Below, piece after piece: positions 25,939-33,099 of a DNA stretch of 64,000 bases (position 1 is the first letter of the stretch; every line of letters starts with the position of its first letter). A model generated the notes under the pieces. That model worked only from the letters and a program-made list of their open reading frames with translations, did no database searches and was not told the DNA's origin. The translations under genes were made by a program, and so were the position numbers. The DNA comes from Bradyrhizobium liaoningense (lineage in GTDB: Bacteria; Pseudomonadota; Alphaproteobacteria; Rhizobiales; Xanthobacteraceae), in assembly GCF_018130785.1 (NCBI RefSeq), contig NZ_JAFCJT010000002.1:434001-498000 (forward strand), read 5' to 3'.

Positions 25939-26847
25939 TCAGGCGTCCGTCCGATTCCGCCAGGGGAAGAGGTTGGCGGGGAAGTCGGCGGCCGGCTTGC
26001 GCGGGCGATGCGGCGGGGGCGGCACCGGACGTGCGCCGGGCTCCGAGACGATCACCTTGCGGTAGAGGTGCCAGGTGGCATGGCCGAGCAGGGGGATCAC
26101 CACGGCAAGGCCAAGGAACGCCGGAATCGTGCCGAGCGCCAGCAGCACCGCGACGATCAGGCCCCAGGCCGCCATCGGCACCGGGTTCTTTGCGACGACG
26201 CGCAGCGACGTCACCATCGCCTCGAACGCGCCGGCATGGCGGTCGAGCATCAAGGGGAACGACACGGCGCTGATGCAGAGCGCGGCAAGCGCGAACAGGA
26301 AGCCGGTGCCGCAGCCGACCACGATCAGCCACCAGCCTTGCCGGCTCGTGAGAACGCGCGTCAGGAAATCAGATATCCCGGTCGCGCCCTCATAGCCGAA
26401 CGCCGCGACATAGATCGCCTGCGCGGTCGCAACCCAGGTCACGAACAGAGCGAGCAGCAGCGTGCCGAGACCGAGCATGGCGCCGAACGAAGGCGAGCGC
26501 AGCACCTCCATGGCATCCCACGCGCTGGCCTCCTCATAGCGTTCGCGTCGGCTGGAGAGCTCATAGAGACCGAGAGCGGCGAACGGGCCGATCAGCGCGA
26601 AGCCTGCGGCCAGCGGGAACAAGAGCGGCAGCACCGAATAGCCCATCACCGCGCGGGCGAGCACGAGGCCCAGCACCGGATAGATCACGCAGAGGATGAT
26701 GGCGTGGCTCGGCACCGCCTTGAAATCTTCCCAGCCGCGCCTGAGCGCGTCATGCAGATCGGACAGCTGGATAGTTCGGATCATCGGTCCAGCCGCATCC
26801 GCGGTCTGGGCCACAGGGGGGACATTGCCCTGGTAGAGCGTGGCCAT
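25939..26847 (-). CDS. DUF2189 integral membrane protein
   Basis: A 302-residue inner-membrane protein with six or so hydrophobic segments. DLHDALRRGWEDFKAVPSHA before the first helix and PLAAGFALIGPFAALGLYEL are typical of DUF2189; the C-terminus is Pro/Arg-rich (PVPPPPHRPRKPAAD). Start set at 26847 (MATLYQGN), about ten bases after AGGGAG; a start 21 bases upstream is possible. Function unknown. It is divergent from the DUF3597 gene. Confidence 0.82.
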   Translation of the reverse strand: MATLYQGNVPPVAQTADAAGPMIRTIQLSDLHDALRRGWEDFKAVPSHAIILCVIYPVLGLVLARAVMGYSVLPLLFPLAAGFALIGPFAALGLYELSSRRERYEEASAWDAMEVLRSPSFGAMLGLGTLLLALFVTWVATAQAIYVAAFGYEGATGISDFLTRVLTSRQGWWLIVVGCGTGFLFALAALCISAVSFPLMLDRHAGAFEAMVTSLRVVAKNPVPMAAWGLIVAVLLALGTIPAFLGLAVVIPLLGHATWHLYRKVIVSEPGARPVPPPPHRPRKPAADFPANLFPWRNRTDA

Positions 26848-27180
26848 GGTCGCTAGCTCCCTTGCCATGCAGCCGAATTCGGCGCCGACAACGGCGCAAG
26901 CGGCCGCCTTTCTGAGTTTCGCGATTCCGGCCAGACGCGAATTCCGGACGACATCGCGAGCTGAAACTGAAGCGTACGCCGATTTCCGAGTCCTGTCCCT
27001 CACGCTTGATTGAGATTCGATGCCGCACTGCAACCTCAACTATGTCATTCGGTCGTCATTTCGCCGCAGATAAGCTGATGCTGCTTGCTCGTTCGCAGGA
27101 ACTTCGCGGGCGCGACGCAGTAACTTCGTCTATAAGTGTCACTCAAGGCCCTTCCAACGGATCCTATTCGGGGAGCAGAC
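26848..27180. other. Divergent intergenic region, DUF2189 / DUF3597
   Basis: About 330 bases between divergent genes. No gene, strong palindrome or repeat was seen; it should hold both promoters. Confidence 0.4.
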
Positions 27181-27597
27181 ATGAGCATTTTCGGGAAAAT
27201 CATGGGCGCGATCTTCGGCAGCCATCCGGCTTCCGCAGCACCCGCAGGCAGCGCACCTGCAGGCAGCGCACCGTCGGGCAGCGCGCCCGCCAGCGCCGCG
27301 CCGGGCGGATCGGCACCTGCTGCCGCGCCCGCGTCGACAGTGGACGTTGCTTCGATCGTCGATGCGGCGGTCGCCGCGCACAAGGGCGAGAAGCTGGAAT
27401 GGCGGACTTCGATCGTCGACCTGATGAAGGCGCTCGACATCGATTCCAGCCTTGCTGCGCGCAAGGATCTCGCCAAGGAGCTCGGCTACAGCGGCGACAT
27501 GAACGACTCGGCCAGCATGAACGTCTGGCTGCACAAGCAGGTGATGTCAAAGCTCGCTGCCAATGGCGGCAAGCTGCCGCCAGAGATCAAGCACTGA
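27181..27597 (+). CDS. DUF3597 domain protein
   Basis: A 138-residue protein. MSIFGKIMGAIFG starts it, then a low-complexity Ala/Gly/Ser/Pro stretch (repeats of APAGS) to about residue 55, then the DUF3597 domain: VDVASIVDAAVAAHKGEKLE, WRTSIVDLMKALDIDSSLAA, LAKELGYSGD and WLHKQVMSKLAANGGKLP. Related domains have a helical fold and unknown role. GGGGAG precedes the ATG, and an intrinsic terminator follows, so it is a single-gene unit. Confidence 0.88.
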   Translation: MSIFGKIMGAIFGSHPASAAPAGSAPAGSAPSGSAPASAAPGGSAPAAAPASTVDVASIVDAAVAAHKGEKLEWRTSIVDLMKALDIDSSLAARKDLAKELGYSGDMNDSASMNVWLHKQVMSKLAANGGKLPPEIKH

Positions 27598-27617
27598 CCG
27601 ATCGCACGGTCGTTGCC

Positions 27618-27646
27618 AAGGGCCTGCGCTCGCGCGGGCCCTTTTT
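27618..27646 (+). terminator. Intrinsic terminator after DUF3597 gene
   Basis: AAGGGCC pairs with GGCCCTT around a GC-rich loop and is followed by a run of T, a typical rho-independent terminator 20 bases after the stop codon. The convergent GNAT gene ends just beyond it. Confidence 0.75.
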
Positions 27647-27650
27647 GCGT

Positions 27651-27920
27651 TCAGGCGAGGAGATCGGCCTCCTCCGGGTGCCTCTCGAGATAATCGACGA
27701 CGAAGCCGCAGCCCGCGATCACCTTCTTCCCGTCACGGCGGATCAAGTCCAGCGCTCCCTTGACCAACTCGGATGCAATGCCGCGGCCGCGTAGCGCGCG
27801 CGGCGTCTCGGTATGGGTGATGATCACGGCCGACGGCGTCAGCCGGTAATTGGCGAAGGCAATTTCGTTGCCCGCATCGAGCTCGAAGCGACTCCTGTCC
27901 TTGTTGTCTCGTACCGCCAT
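27651..27920 (-). CDS. Small GNAT-fold N-acetyltransferase (paralogue 1)
   Basis: An 89-residue protein of the short GNAT type (Acetyltransf_CG). ITHTETPRALRGRGIASELV holds the acetyl-CoA-binding R/G-x-x-G motif, and VIAGCGFVVDYLERHPEEAD is the family C-terminus with a conserved Cys. GAAGGGATC precedes the ATG. A related copy (about the same length and motifs) lies 1 kb away at 28655-28930, so the pair probably arose by duplication. The substrate is unknown. Confidence 0.88.
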   Translation of the reverse strand: MAVRDNKDRSRFELDAGNEIAFANYRLTPSAVIITHTETPRALRGRGIASELVKGALDLIRRDGKKVIAGCGFVVDYLERHPEEADLLA

Positions 27921-28206
27921 GCCAGATCCCTTCGAAGCGCTGCGTGTTCTCTGATCTAGGCGCCTGAACCGGCCCTTGCCAAGGTGCGACCAAGGGAGGT
28001 TGCCGCAGGGGAGATATCCGGTCGATGCGTGAACCATAATTCGCTTGCGGCCTCGCCGGCAAAAAACGGCAGTCTTGCAAACGTGCGCCCGGTTCCCCAA
28101 ATGTTGCTTCAGGACATACGCCCGAATGCGGCCGGCAGGGTCGCTCGACGTTCGGAGTGTCATGATCGCCAGCCGCCGACGTATGCCTCTTTTGTAGGAG
28201 GGTACG

Positions 28207-28605
28207 ATGTCGGACTTTGGTTTCTTCAATACTCATCGAACATGGGAGGATTGGTGCGGGATGCTGCTCGGCGCGCTGATTGTCGCGTCGCCGTGGTTCC
28301 CCATCCAGGATCACTCGCCGAACGTCGAACACCAGATGATTGTCCTGAACACCGTCGCAATCGGCCTCGTCGTGTTTGGCCTCAGCCAGCTCGAATATGT
28401 CGCGTTGCAGCGCTGGCAGGAGGTGGCGACGATCCTTGCCGGGCTCTGGCTCATCGTCTCGCCCTATGTGTTCGGTTATTCCGGCGAAGGTTTTCTCCGG
28501 ATCTACCATACGAGTCTCGGAGCGGTGGCGGTGATCCTCGGCGTGCTCCAGCTGTGGCAGGACTGGGATCTGAGTGACCAGGATCTGCTGAAGCATGGGC
28601 AATAG
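28207..28605 (+). CDS. SPW-repeat membrane protein
   Basis: A 132-residue inner-membrane protein with four hydrophobic segments and two SPW-type repeats: MLLGALIVASPWFPI and LAGLWLIVSPYVFGYSG, the signature of the SPW family. GGAGGG lies six bases before the ATG. Function unknown. It is flanked on both sides by small GNAT genes on the other strand. Confidence 0.88.
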   Translation: MSDFGFFNTHRTWEDWCGMLLGALIVASPWFPIQDHSPNVEHQMIVLNTVAIGLVVFGLSQLEYVALQRWQEVATILAGLWLIVSPYVFGYSGEGFLRIYHTSLGAVAVILGVLQLWQDWDLSDQDLLKHGQ

Positions 28606-28623
28606 GCGGTAGATTTCAGCAGG

Positions 28624-28643
28624 CCCGCCGCGCGCTCGGCGGG
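28624..28643. terminator. Hairpin between convergent SPW and GNAT genes
   Basis: CCCGCCG and CGGCGGG form a stable stem with a six-base loop between two convergent genes. There is no long T-run on either side; it may serve both directions. Confidence 0.45.
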
Positions 28644-28654
28644 TCTGCGCTCGC

Positions 28655-28930
28655 TCATCTCTTCACCATATCCGCATACTCCGGGTGCTTCTCGATCCAC
28701 GCCTTCACGAATGGGCATTGCGGGATCACTTTCAATCCGGCTGCGCGAACCTGGTCGAGCGCGCCTTGCACCAGCTTCGAGCCGACGCCCTTGCCGCCGA
28801 GCTCCTTCGGTACGTCGGTATGCTCGAACGTAATGATGTCGCCATCGAGCTTGTAATGCTCGGTCGCAAGATGGCCTTCCACCTCGAGCTCATAGCGGTG
28901 ATGGGCCTTGTTGTTGATGACGTCGCTCAT
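28655..28930 (-). CDS. Small GNAT-fold N-acetyltransferase (paralogue 2)
   Basis: A 91-residue short GNAT protein. FEHTDVPKELGGKGVGSKLV carries the acetyl-CoA loop and VIPQCPFVKAWIEKHPEYAD the C-terminal signature with its conserved Cys. It is a paralogue of the 89-residue protein at 27651-27920, more diverged at the N-terminus. GGAGACGAC precedes the ATG. It is followed upstream by a DUF3828-like secreted gene only 11 bases away, so the two may be co-transcribed. Confidence 0.88.
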   Translation of the reverse strand: MSDVINNKAHHRYELEVEGHLATEHYKLDGDIITFEHTDVPKELGGKGVGSKLVQGALDQVRAAGLKVIPQCPFVKAWIEKHPEYADMVKR

Positions 28931-28941
28931 GTCGTCTCCGG

Positions 28942-29457
28942 TCAGCTCTTCAGCGAGTCCGCCAGCATCTTGCGGATCGACCAGGCTTCGCCGTCGGAGG
29001 AGCCCTTGATGTCGTCGATCCGCCAGCTATTGGCTTCGCGCACGAAGTCGTAATGCACGATCTGGTCCGCAGGTTTGCGGTCGTTGCGGTGGCCGGTGAT
29101 GGTCACCGCGATCGACGCCTTGTCGGCCTCCATCTTCTCGGCGTCAACCTTGAACGATTTTACGTCCGGTTCCTGCGAATTGGTGACGGGATCGAAATCG
29201 ACCGGCCCGACGTCGCCCTTGGGCGTATGCGCATCCGCCTTGGCCCACAGCGCGACCAGGGACTTGGAGAGATATTGTGCCTTGGCCGCCTTGTTCTCGA
29301 TGACGAAGGTACCGCCGCCATCTCCCTTGCCCATGGCGGCGCGGGTGTAGATCGCGGTCAGGATGGCGACGGGATCGCCGGCGGCGGGCATCACGGCGAA
29401 TGCCGGGGAGATGGTGGCAAGCAGTGAGGCGGCAGCAAAAGTCCGGCGGGTGAGCAT
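28942..29457 (-). CDS. Secreted DUF3828-like protein
   Basis: A 171-residue exported protein with a twin-arginine-like but short signal sequence (MLTRRTFAAASLLATISPAF). The mature part contains DPVAILTAIYTRAAMGKGDG, a DFDPVTNSQEPDVKSFKVDA segment and a C-terminal RIDDIKGSSDGEAWSIRKML, resembling DUF3828 (NTF2-like lipocalin-type) secreted proteins. AGGGATATCTC precedes the ATG at 29457. Function unknown. It lies just upstream of the GNAT paralogue. Confidence 0.72.
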   Translation of the reverse strand: MLTRRTFAAASLLATISPAFAVMPAAGDPVAILTAIYTRAAMGKGDGGGTFVIENKAAKAQYLSKSLVALWAKADAHTPKGDVGPVDFDPVTNSQEPDVKSFKVDAEKMEADKASIAVTITGHRNDRKPADQIVHYDFVREANSWRIDDIKGSSDGEAWSIRKMLADSLKS

Positions 29458-29548
29458 GAGATATCCCTGAGATGATGGCGCGCGACGGCAGGCCAGAGTG
29501 GCCGGTGTCAGCGCGTATCTCGGTAGACCGATGAAGTGGCCGTTCGGT

Positions 29549-29908
29549 TCAATCGGTCGCTTTGGCGAGCCGGGAGTCTTCAGGCTGAGGTTGCGGGCGC
29601 ATGCAGCCCTGGCAGATGACGAGCGAACGGTTGACCTTGGCGTCCTGCTCGGCCTCAATGCCGTCCTGGGCCTGCCACCATTCCTTCGAATAGGGCTGAA
29701 GTCCGGCTTGCGATCTGCTGTGCTCGGATGCCGCGGCGGCGCGCGTTGCACGCGGGGTAGAACGCGGCTGGTTGGGATCCTCTCCGGCGCCATCCCAGGC
29801 ATAGCGCGCCGGCTTGAAGCCGGGATCGGAGGAGAGATGCGCTTGCGGTGCCATAGCACATCCGGCGAGCGCCAGCGACAGCAGGAGGAGGGCGGGCGCT
29901 TTGACCAT
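29549..29908 (-). CDS. Small lipoprotein
   Basis: A 119-residue protein with a lipoprotein signal peptide: VKAPALLLLSLALAGCAMAP, where LAGC is the lipobox and Cys17 would be lipidated. The mature region is polar, with SSDPGFKPARYAWDGAGEDP, KEWWQAQDGIEAEQDAKVNR and a CQGC pair. No function is recognised. It is divergent from another secreted protein gene about 95 bases away. Confidence 0.75.
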   Translation of the reverse strand: MVKAPALLLLSLALAGCAMAPQAHLSSDPGFKPARYAWDGAGEDPNQPRSTPRATRAAAASEHSRSQAGLQPYSKEWWQAQDGIEAEQDAKVNRSLVICQGCMRPQPQPEDSRLAKATD

Positions 29909-30002
29909 GATGCGGCACTCTGTACGCGAGAACTGGCTGAGGTTGCGCCGATCATGTTTAAAATTCCCTGAACGATTGCGGCCCTGCGCACGACCAACGC
30001 GA

Positions 30003-30500
30003 ATGCGATATCTGGTCCTCCCGCTCACACTGCTTGCCACCGCTGCGCGTGCCGACGAGGCCAAACCGTTCAATCCCTCCGATTATCCGCCCGGCGTGCA
30101 GAAGGCGCTGCGTTACGCCAATGAGGAATGCGACAGCCAGGACGGTGGCCTGGTGACCTTCGCGCCGGACACCGTGCGCAAGATCGACCTGACCGGGGAC
30201 GGCCGCGAGGACTACATCGTCGATTTCCGCGACACCAAATGCGGGGAGCGCGAGACCACCTATTGCGGAACCGGCGGCTGCGTCATGAACATCCTGGTGA
30301 CGCTGCCGGACGGCAGCGTGCGCCCCGTATTCGACGGCTATGTCCGCAGCTACAAGATTATGGCGCCGCCAATGAAGCGTGGTGCGGCGCGCACCATTCG
30401 CTTCGATCTGCACGGCAGCTATTGCGGCGGTTTTGGTGCGCAGCCCTGCCGGAAGGAGAAAGCCGTCACGGCGACGCCGTTTGCGTTCAAGCAGCCGTAG
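30003..30500 (+). CDS. Secreted protein with cysteine pairs
   Basis: A 165-residue exported protein: signal peptide (MRYLVLPLTLLATAARA), then DSQDGGLVTFAPDTVRKIDL, TGDGREDYIVDFRDTKCGER (resembling an FG-GAP/EF-hand-like acidic loop), CGTGGCVMNILVTL and a C-terminal HGSYCGGFGAQPC. Six or more cysteines suggest disulfides in the periplasm. No family function is recognised. No clear ribosome-binding site precedes the ATG, so the start is only moderately sure. Confidence 0.7.
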   Translation: MRYLVLPLTLLATAARADEAKPFNPSDYPPGVQKALRYANEECDSQDGGLVTFAPDTVRKIDLTGDGREDYIVDFRDTKCGERETTYCGTGGCVMNILVTLPDGSVRPVFDGYVRSYKIMAPPMKRGAARTIRFDLHGSYCGGFGAQPCRKEKAVTATPFAFKQP

Positions 30501-30605
30501 GGCAGATGCGCGGCCGACGGCCTTGCTACGCCGCGTTCGATGGCGATAAATGGGCTGCAATGAGCGGGCGGCCCGCACGCCGTCCGCCGTCGAAGAGGAA
30601 GCCCG

Positions 30606-32213
30606 ATGCAGCCCCTGCGCATGTCCCGCCGCGTCATGAATCTCGCTCACATGCTGACCCAGAATGCGCGGCGGCATGGCGCGCGCCCCGGCTTCGTCTG
30701 GGGTGACAAGTCCTGGACCTGGCGCGAGATCGATGCGCAGGTCTCGGCGCTGGCCGCCGCACTCGCCGCGCGCGGCATCGCCAAGGGCGACCGTATCCTC
30801 GTCCATTCCAAGAATGGCGACGAGATGTTCTTCTCGATGTTCGCCGCGTTTCGGCTCGGTGCGGTCTGGGTGCCCACCAATTTCCGCCTGATGCCGGATG
30901 AGGTCACCTATCTCGCGCAGGCCTCCGGCGCGAAGGCGTTTCTGTGCCATGTCGATTTTCCGGAGCACGCCGCGGCCGTGAGCGGTGGCGCGCTTGAATT
31001 CACCTGGAGCGTCGACGGCAAGGGTTCGTTCGGCGAACGCTCGGTGGCGGACGCCATCGCCTCGCAGGCTGGCAGCGTCGTCGAGAATGTCGCAGTGGAG
31101 CACGATGATCCCTGCTGGTTCTTCTTCACCTCGGGCACCACTGGCCGTTCCAAGGCGGCGGTGCTGACCCACGGCCAGATGGGCTTTGTGGTCACCAACC
31201 ATCTCGCCGATCTCACCCCTGGCGTCACGGAAGCCGACGCGTCGCTGGTGGTGGCGCCGCTGTCGCATGGCGCCGGCGTGCATCAGCTGGTGCAGACCGC
31301 CCGCGGCGTGTGCACCGTGCTGCTGCCGACGGAGAAATTCGATATCAACGAAGCGTTCCGCCTGATCGAGACCCATCGCGTCAGCAATCTCTTCACGGTA
31401 CCGACGATCCTGAAGATGATGGTCGAGCACCCCGCTGCCGACAAATACGATCACTCCTCGCTGCGTCACGCGATCTATGCCGGCGCGCCGATGTACCGCG
31501 AGGACCAGAAGGCCGCGCTGAAGAAGCTCGGCAAGGTCATCGTGCAGTATTTTGGCCTCGGCGAGGTCACGGGCAACATTACCGTGCTGCCGGCGGCGCT
31601 GCACGATCCCGAAGACGGCCCGCATGCGAGGATCGGCACCTGCGGCTTCGAGCGCACCGGCATGCAGGTCTCGATCCAGGATGACGAGGGCCGCGAGCTC
31701 GCCGCCAACCAGAGCGGCGAGATCTGCGTGATCGGGCCTGCCGTGCTCGCCGGCTACTACGACAACCCCGAGGCCAATGCGAAGGCGTTCCGCAACGGCT
31801 GGTTCCGCACCGGCGATCTCGGTCACATGGACGAGGAGGGGTTCGTCTACATCACCGGACGTGCCTCCGACATGTACATCTCCGGCGGGTCCAACATCTA
31901 TCCGCGCGAGATCGAGGAGAAGATCCTGACCCATCCCGCGGTCGGCGAGGTTGCCGTGCTCGGCGTGCCGGATGCGACCTGGGGTGAGGTCGGGGTCGCC
32001 GTCTGCGTTGCGCGCGAAGGCGAGAAGCCCGTGAGTGAAGCCGAGATGGCGGCGTTCCTGCTGCCGAAGGTGCCGCGCTACAAGATGCCGAAGCGCTTCT
32101 TCTTCTGGGAAACTTTGCCGAAGTCCGGCTATGGCAAGGTCCCGAAGCGCATGGTGCGCGATGAGCTCGAGGCGCGCGGACTGCTCGATCTCGACAGCAA
32201 GCAGGCGGGCTGA
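30606..32213 (+). CDS. Acyl-CoA synthetase (AMP-forming)
   Basis: Activates a carboxylic acid to its acyl-CoA through an acyl-adenylate. The 535-residue protein has the P-loop-like FFTSGTTGRSKAAVLTHGQM, the A5-type YFGLGEVTGN, WFRTGDLGHMDEEGFVYITG with the Asp that binds AMP ribose, and the C-terminal lysine region LPKSGYGKVPKRM. The ATG follows GAAGAGGAAG. It is nine bases before a PPC-domain gene, probably one unit. Chain length of the acid is not predictable. Confidence 0.92.
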   Translation: MQPLRMSRRVMNLAHMLTQNARRHGARPGFVWGDKSWTWREIDAQVSALAAALAARGIAKGDRILVHSKNGDEMFFSMFAAFRLGAVWVPTNFRLMPDEVTYLAQASGAKAFLCHVDFPEHAAAVSGGALEFTWSVDGKGSFGERSVADAIASQAGSVVENVAVEHDDPCWFFFTSGTTGRSKAAVLTHGQMGFVVTNHLADLTPGVTEADASLVVAPLSHGAGVHQLVQTARGVCTVLLPTEKFDINEAFRLIETHRVSNLFTVPTILKMMVEHPAADKYDHSSLRHAIYAGAPMYREDQKAALKKLGKVIVQYFGLGEVTGNITVLPAALHDPEDGPHARIGTCGFERTGMQVSIQDDEGRELAANQSGEICVIGPAVLAGYYDNPEANAKAFRNGWFRTGDLGHMDEEGFVYITGRASDMYISGGSNIYPREIEEKILTHPAVGEVAVLGVPDATWGEVGVAVCVAREGEKPVSEAEMAAFLLPKVPRYKMPKRFFFWETLPKSGYGKVPKRMVRDELEARGLLDLDSKQAG

Positions 32214-32222
32214 GCGTACGCG

Positions 32223-33083
32223 ATGCGGAGTATCAAGCAGCCGGGCGCGCCTGTCGCCGAACGCATCCAGTGGGTCGAGGCGAGGGGGCGCGCGTTTTCG
32301 TTCAGGCTCGAAGCAGGTCTGCCGCTGCTCGAAGCCGCGCGGCGTGGTTTTGCGGCAGAGGGGTTTGCCAATGGCGTGCTGAATTTTGGCAGGGCTGCGC
32401 TCGGACCATTCGCATATGTGATGCCGGCGCTGTCGAAGACGGGTGATAACGCAGCGTTCTACAGCGACACCTTTCGCCCCAGCGGCGTGACGCGCACGAA
32501 ACTCGGCAGCATGACGCTCGGTATGCGCGACGGCGCGCCGTTCTTCCATTGCCACGGGCTGTGGACGGAGGCGGACGGCAAGACAAGCGGCGGCCACATG
32601 CTGCCGGACGAGACTGTTGTCGCCGAGCCGTTCGAGGTCGAGGCTTTCGGCATCGACGGTGCGATGTTCGCCGCGGAGCCCGATCCCGAGACCAACTTCA
32701 AGCTGTTCGGGCCGGTCGCGGCCGCGAGCAGTGGCGCGCACACGACGAGCCGCGCCTTCGCGCTGCGGCTGCGGCCCAATCAGGATTTTGCCGGCTGCCT
32801 CGAAGCGTTCTGCCGCGCGCATGGCATCGCGCGCGCGACGATCCACGGCGGCGTCGGCTCGACCATCGGCGCGCGCTTCACCCATGGCGGCGTGACCGAG
32901 CCGTTCGCGACCGAGCTCGCCGTGACGGCGGGGACGATCGTAATGGGCAGTTCGGGTGCACCGGAGGCGGCGCTCGACATTGCCCTGATCGACTACACTG
33001 GCGGCATTGCGGAGGGCCGTCTGATCCGTGGGGATAATCCCGTACTGATGACCATGGAGCTGGTACTCGAGGTGTTGGGCTAG
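32223..33083 (+). CDS. Two-PPC-domain protein (DUF296)
   Basis: A 286-residue protein with two copies of the PPC (plants and prokaryotes conserved, DUF296) fold. The first copy shows APFFHCHGLW and SGGHMLPDETVV; the second is LNFKLFG-like to IHGGVGSTIGARFTHGG and AALDIALIDYTGG. In plants the domain is joined to AT-hooks; in bacteria it stands alone and its activity is unknown. Linkage to an acyl-CoA synthetase nine bases upstream suggests a metabolic role, perhaps with a metal-bound small ligand. Confidence 0.78.
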   Translation: MRSIKQPGAPVAERIQWVEARGRAFSFRLEAGLPLLEAARRGFAAEGFANGVLNFGRAALGPFAYVMPALSKTGDNAAFYSDTFRPSGVTRTKLGSMTLGMRDGAPFFHCHGLWTEADGKTSGGHMLPDETVVAEPFEVEAFGIDGAMFAAEPDPETNFKLFGPVAAASSGAHTTSRAFALRLRPNQDFAGCLEAFCRAHGIARATIHGGVGSTIGARFTHGGVTEPFATELAVTAGTIVMGSSGAPEAALDIALIDYTGGIAEGRLIRGDNPVLMTMELVLEVLG

Positions 33084-33099
33084 TATCGGCGAGCGATCA

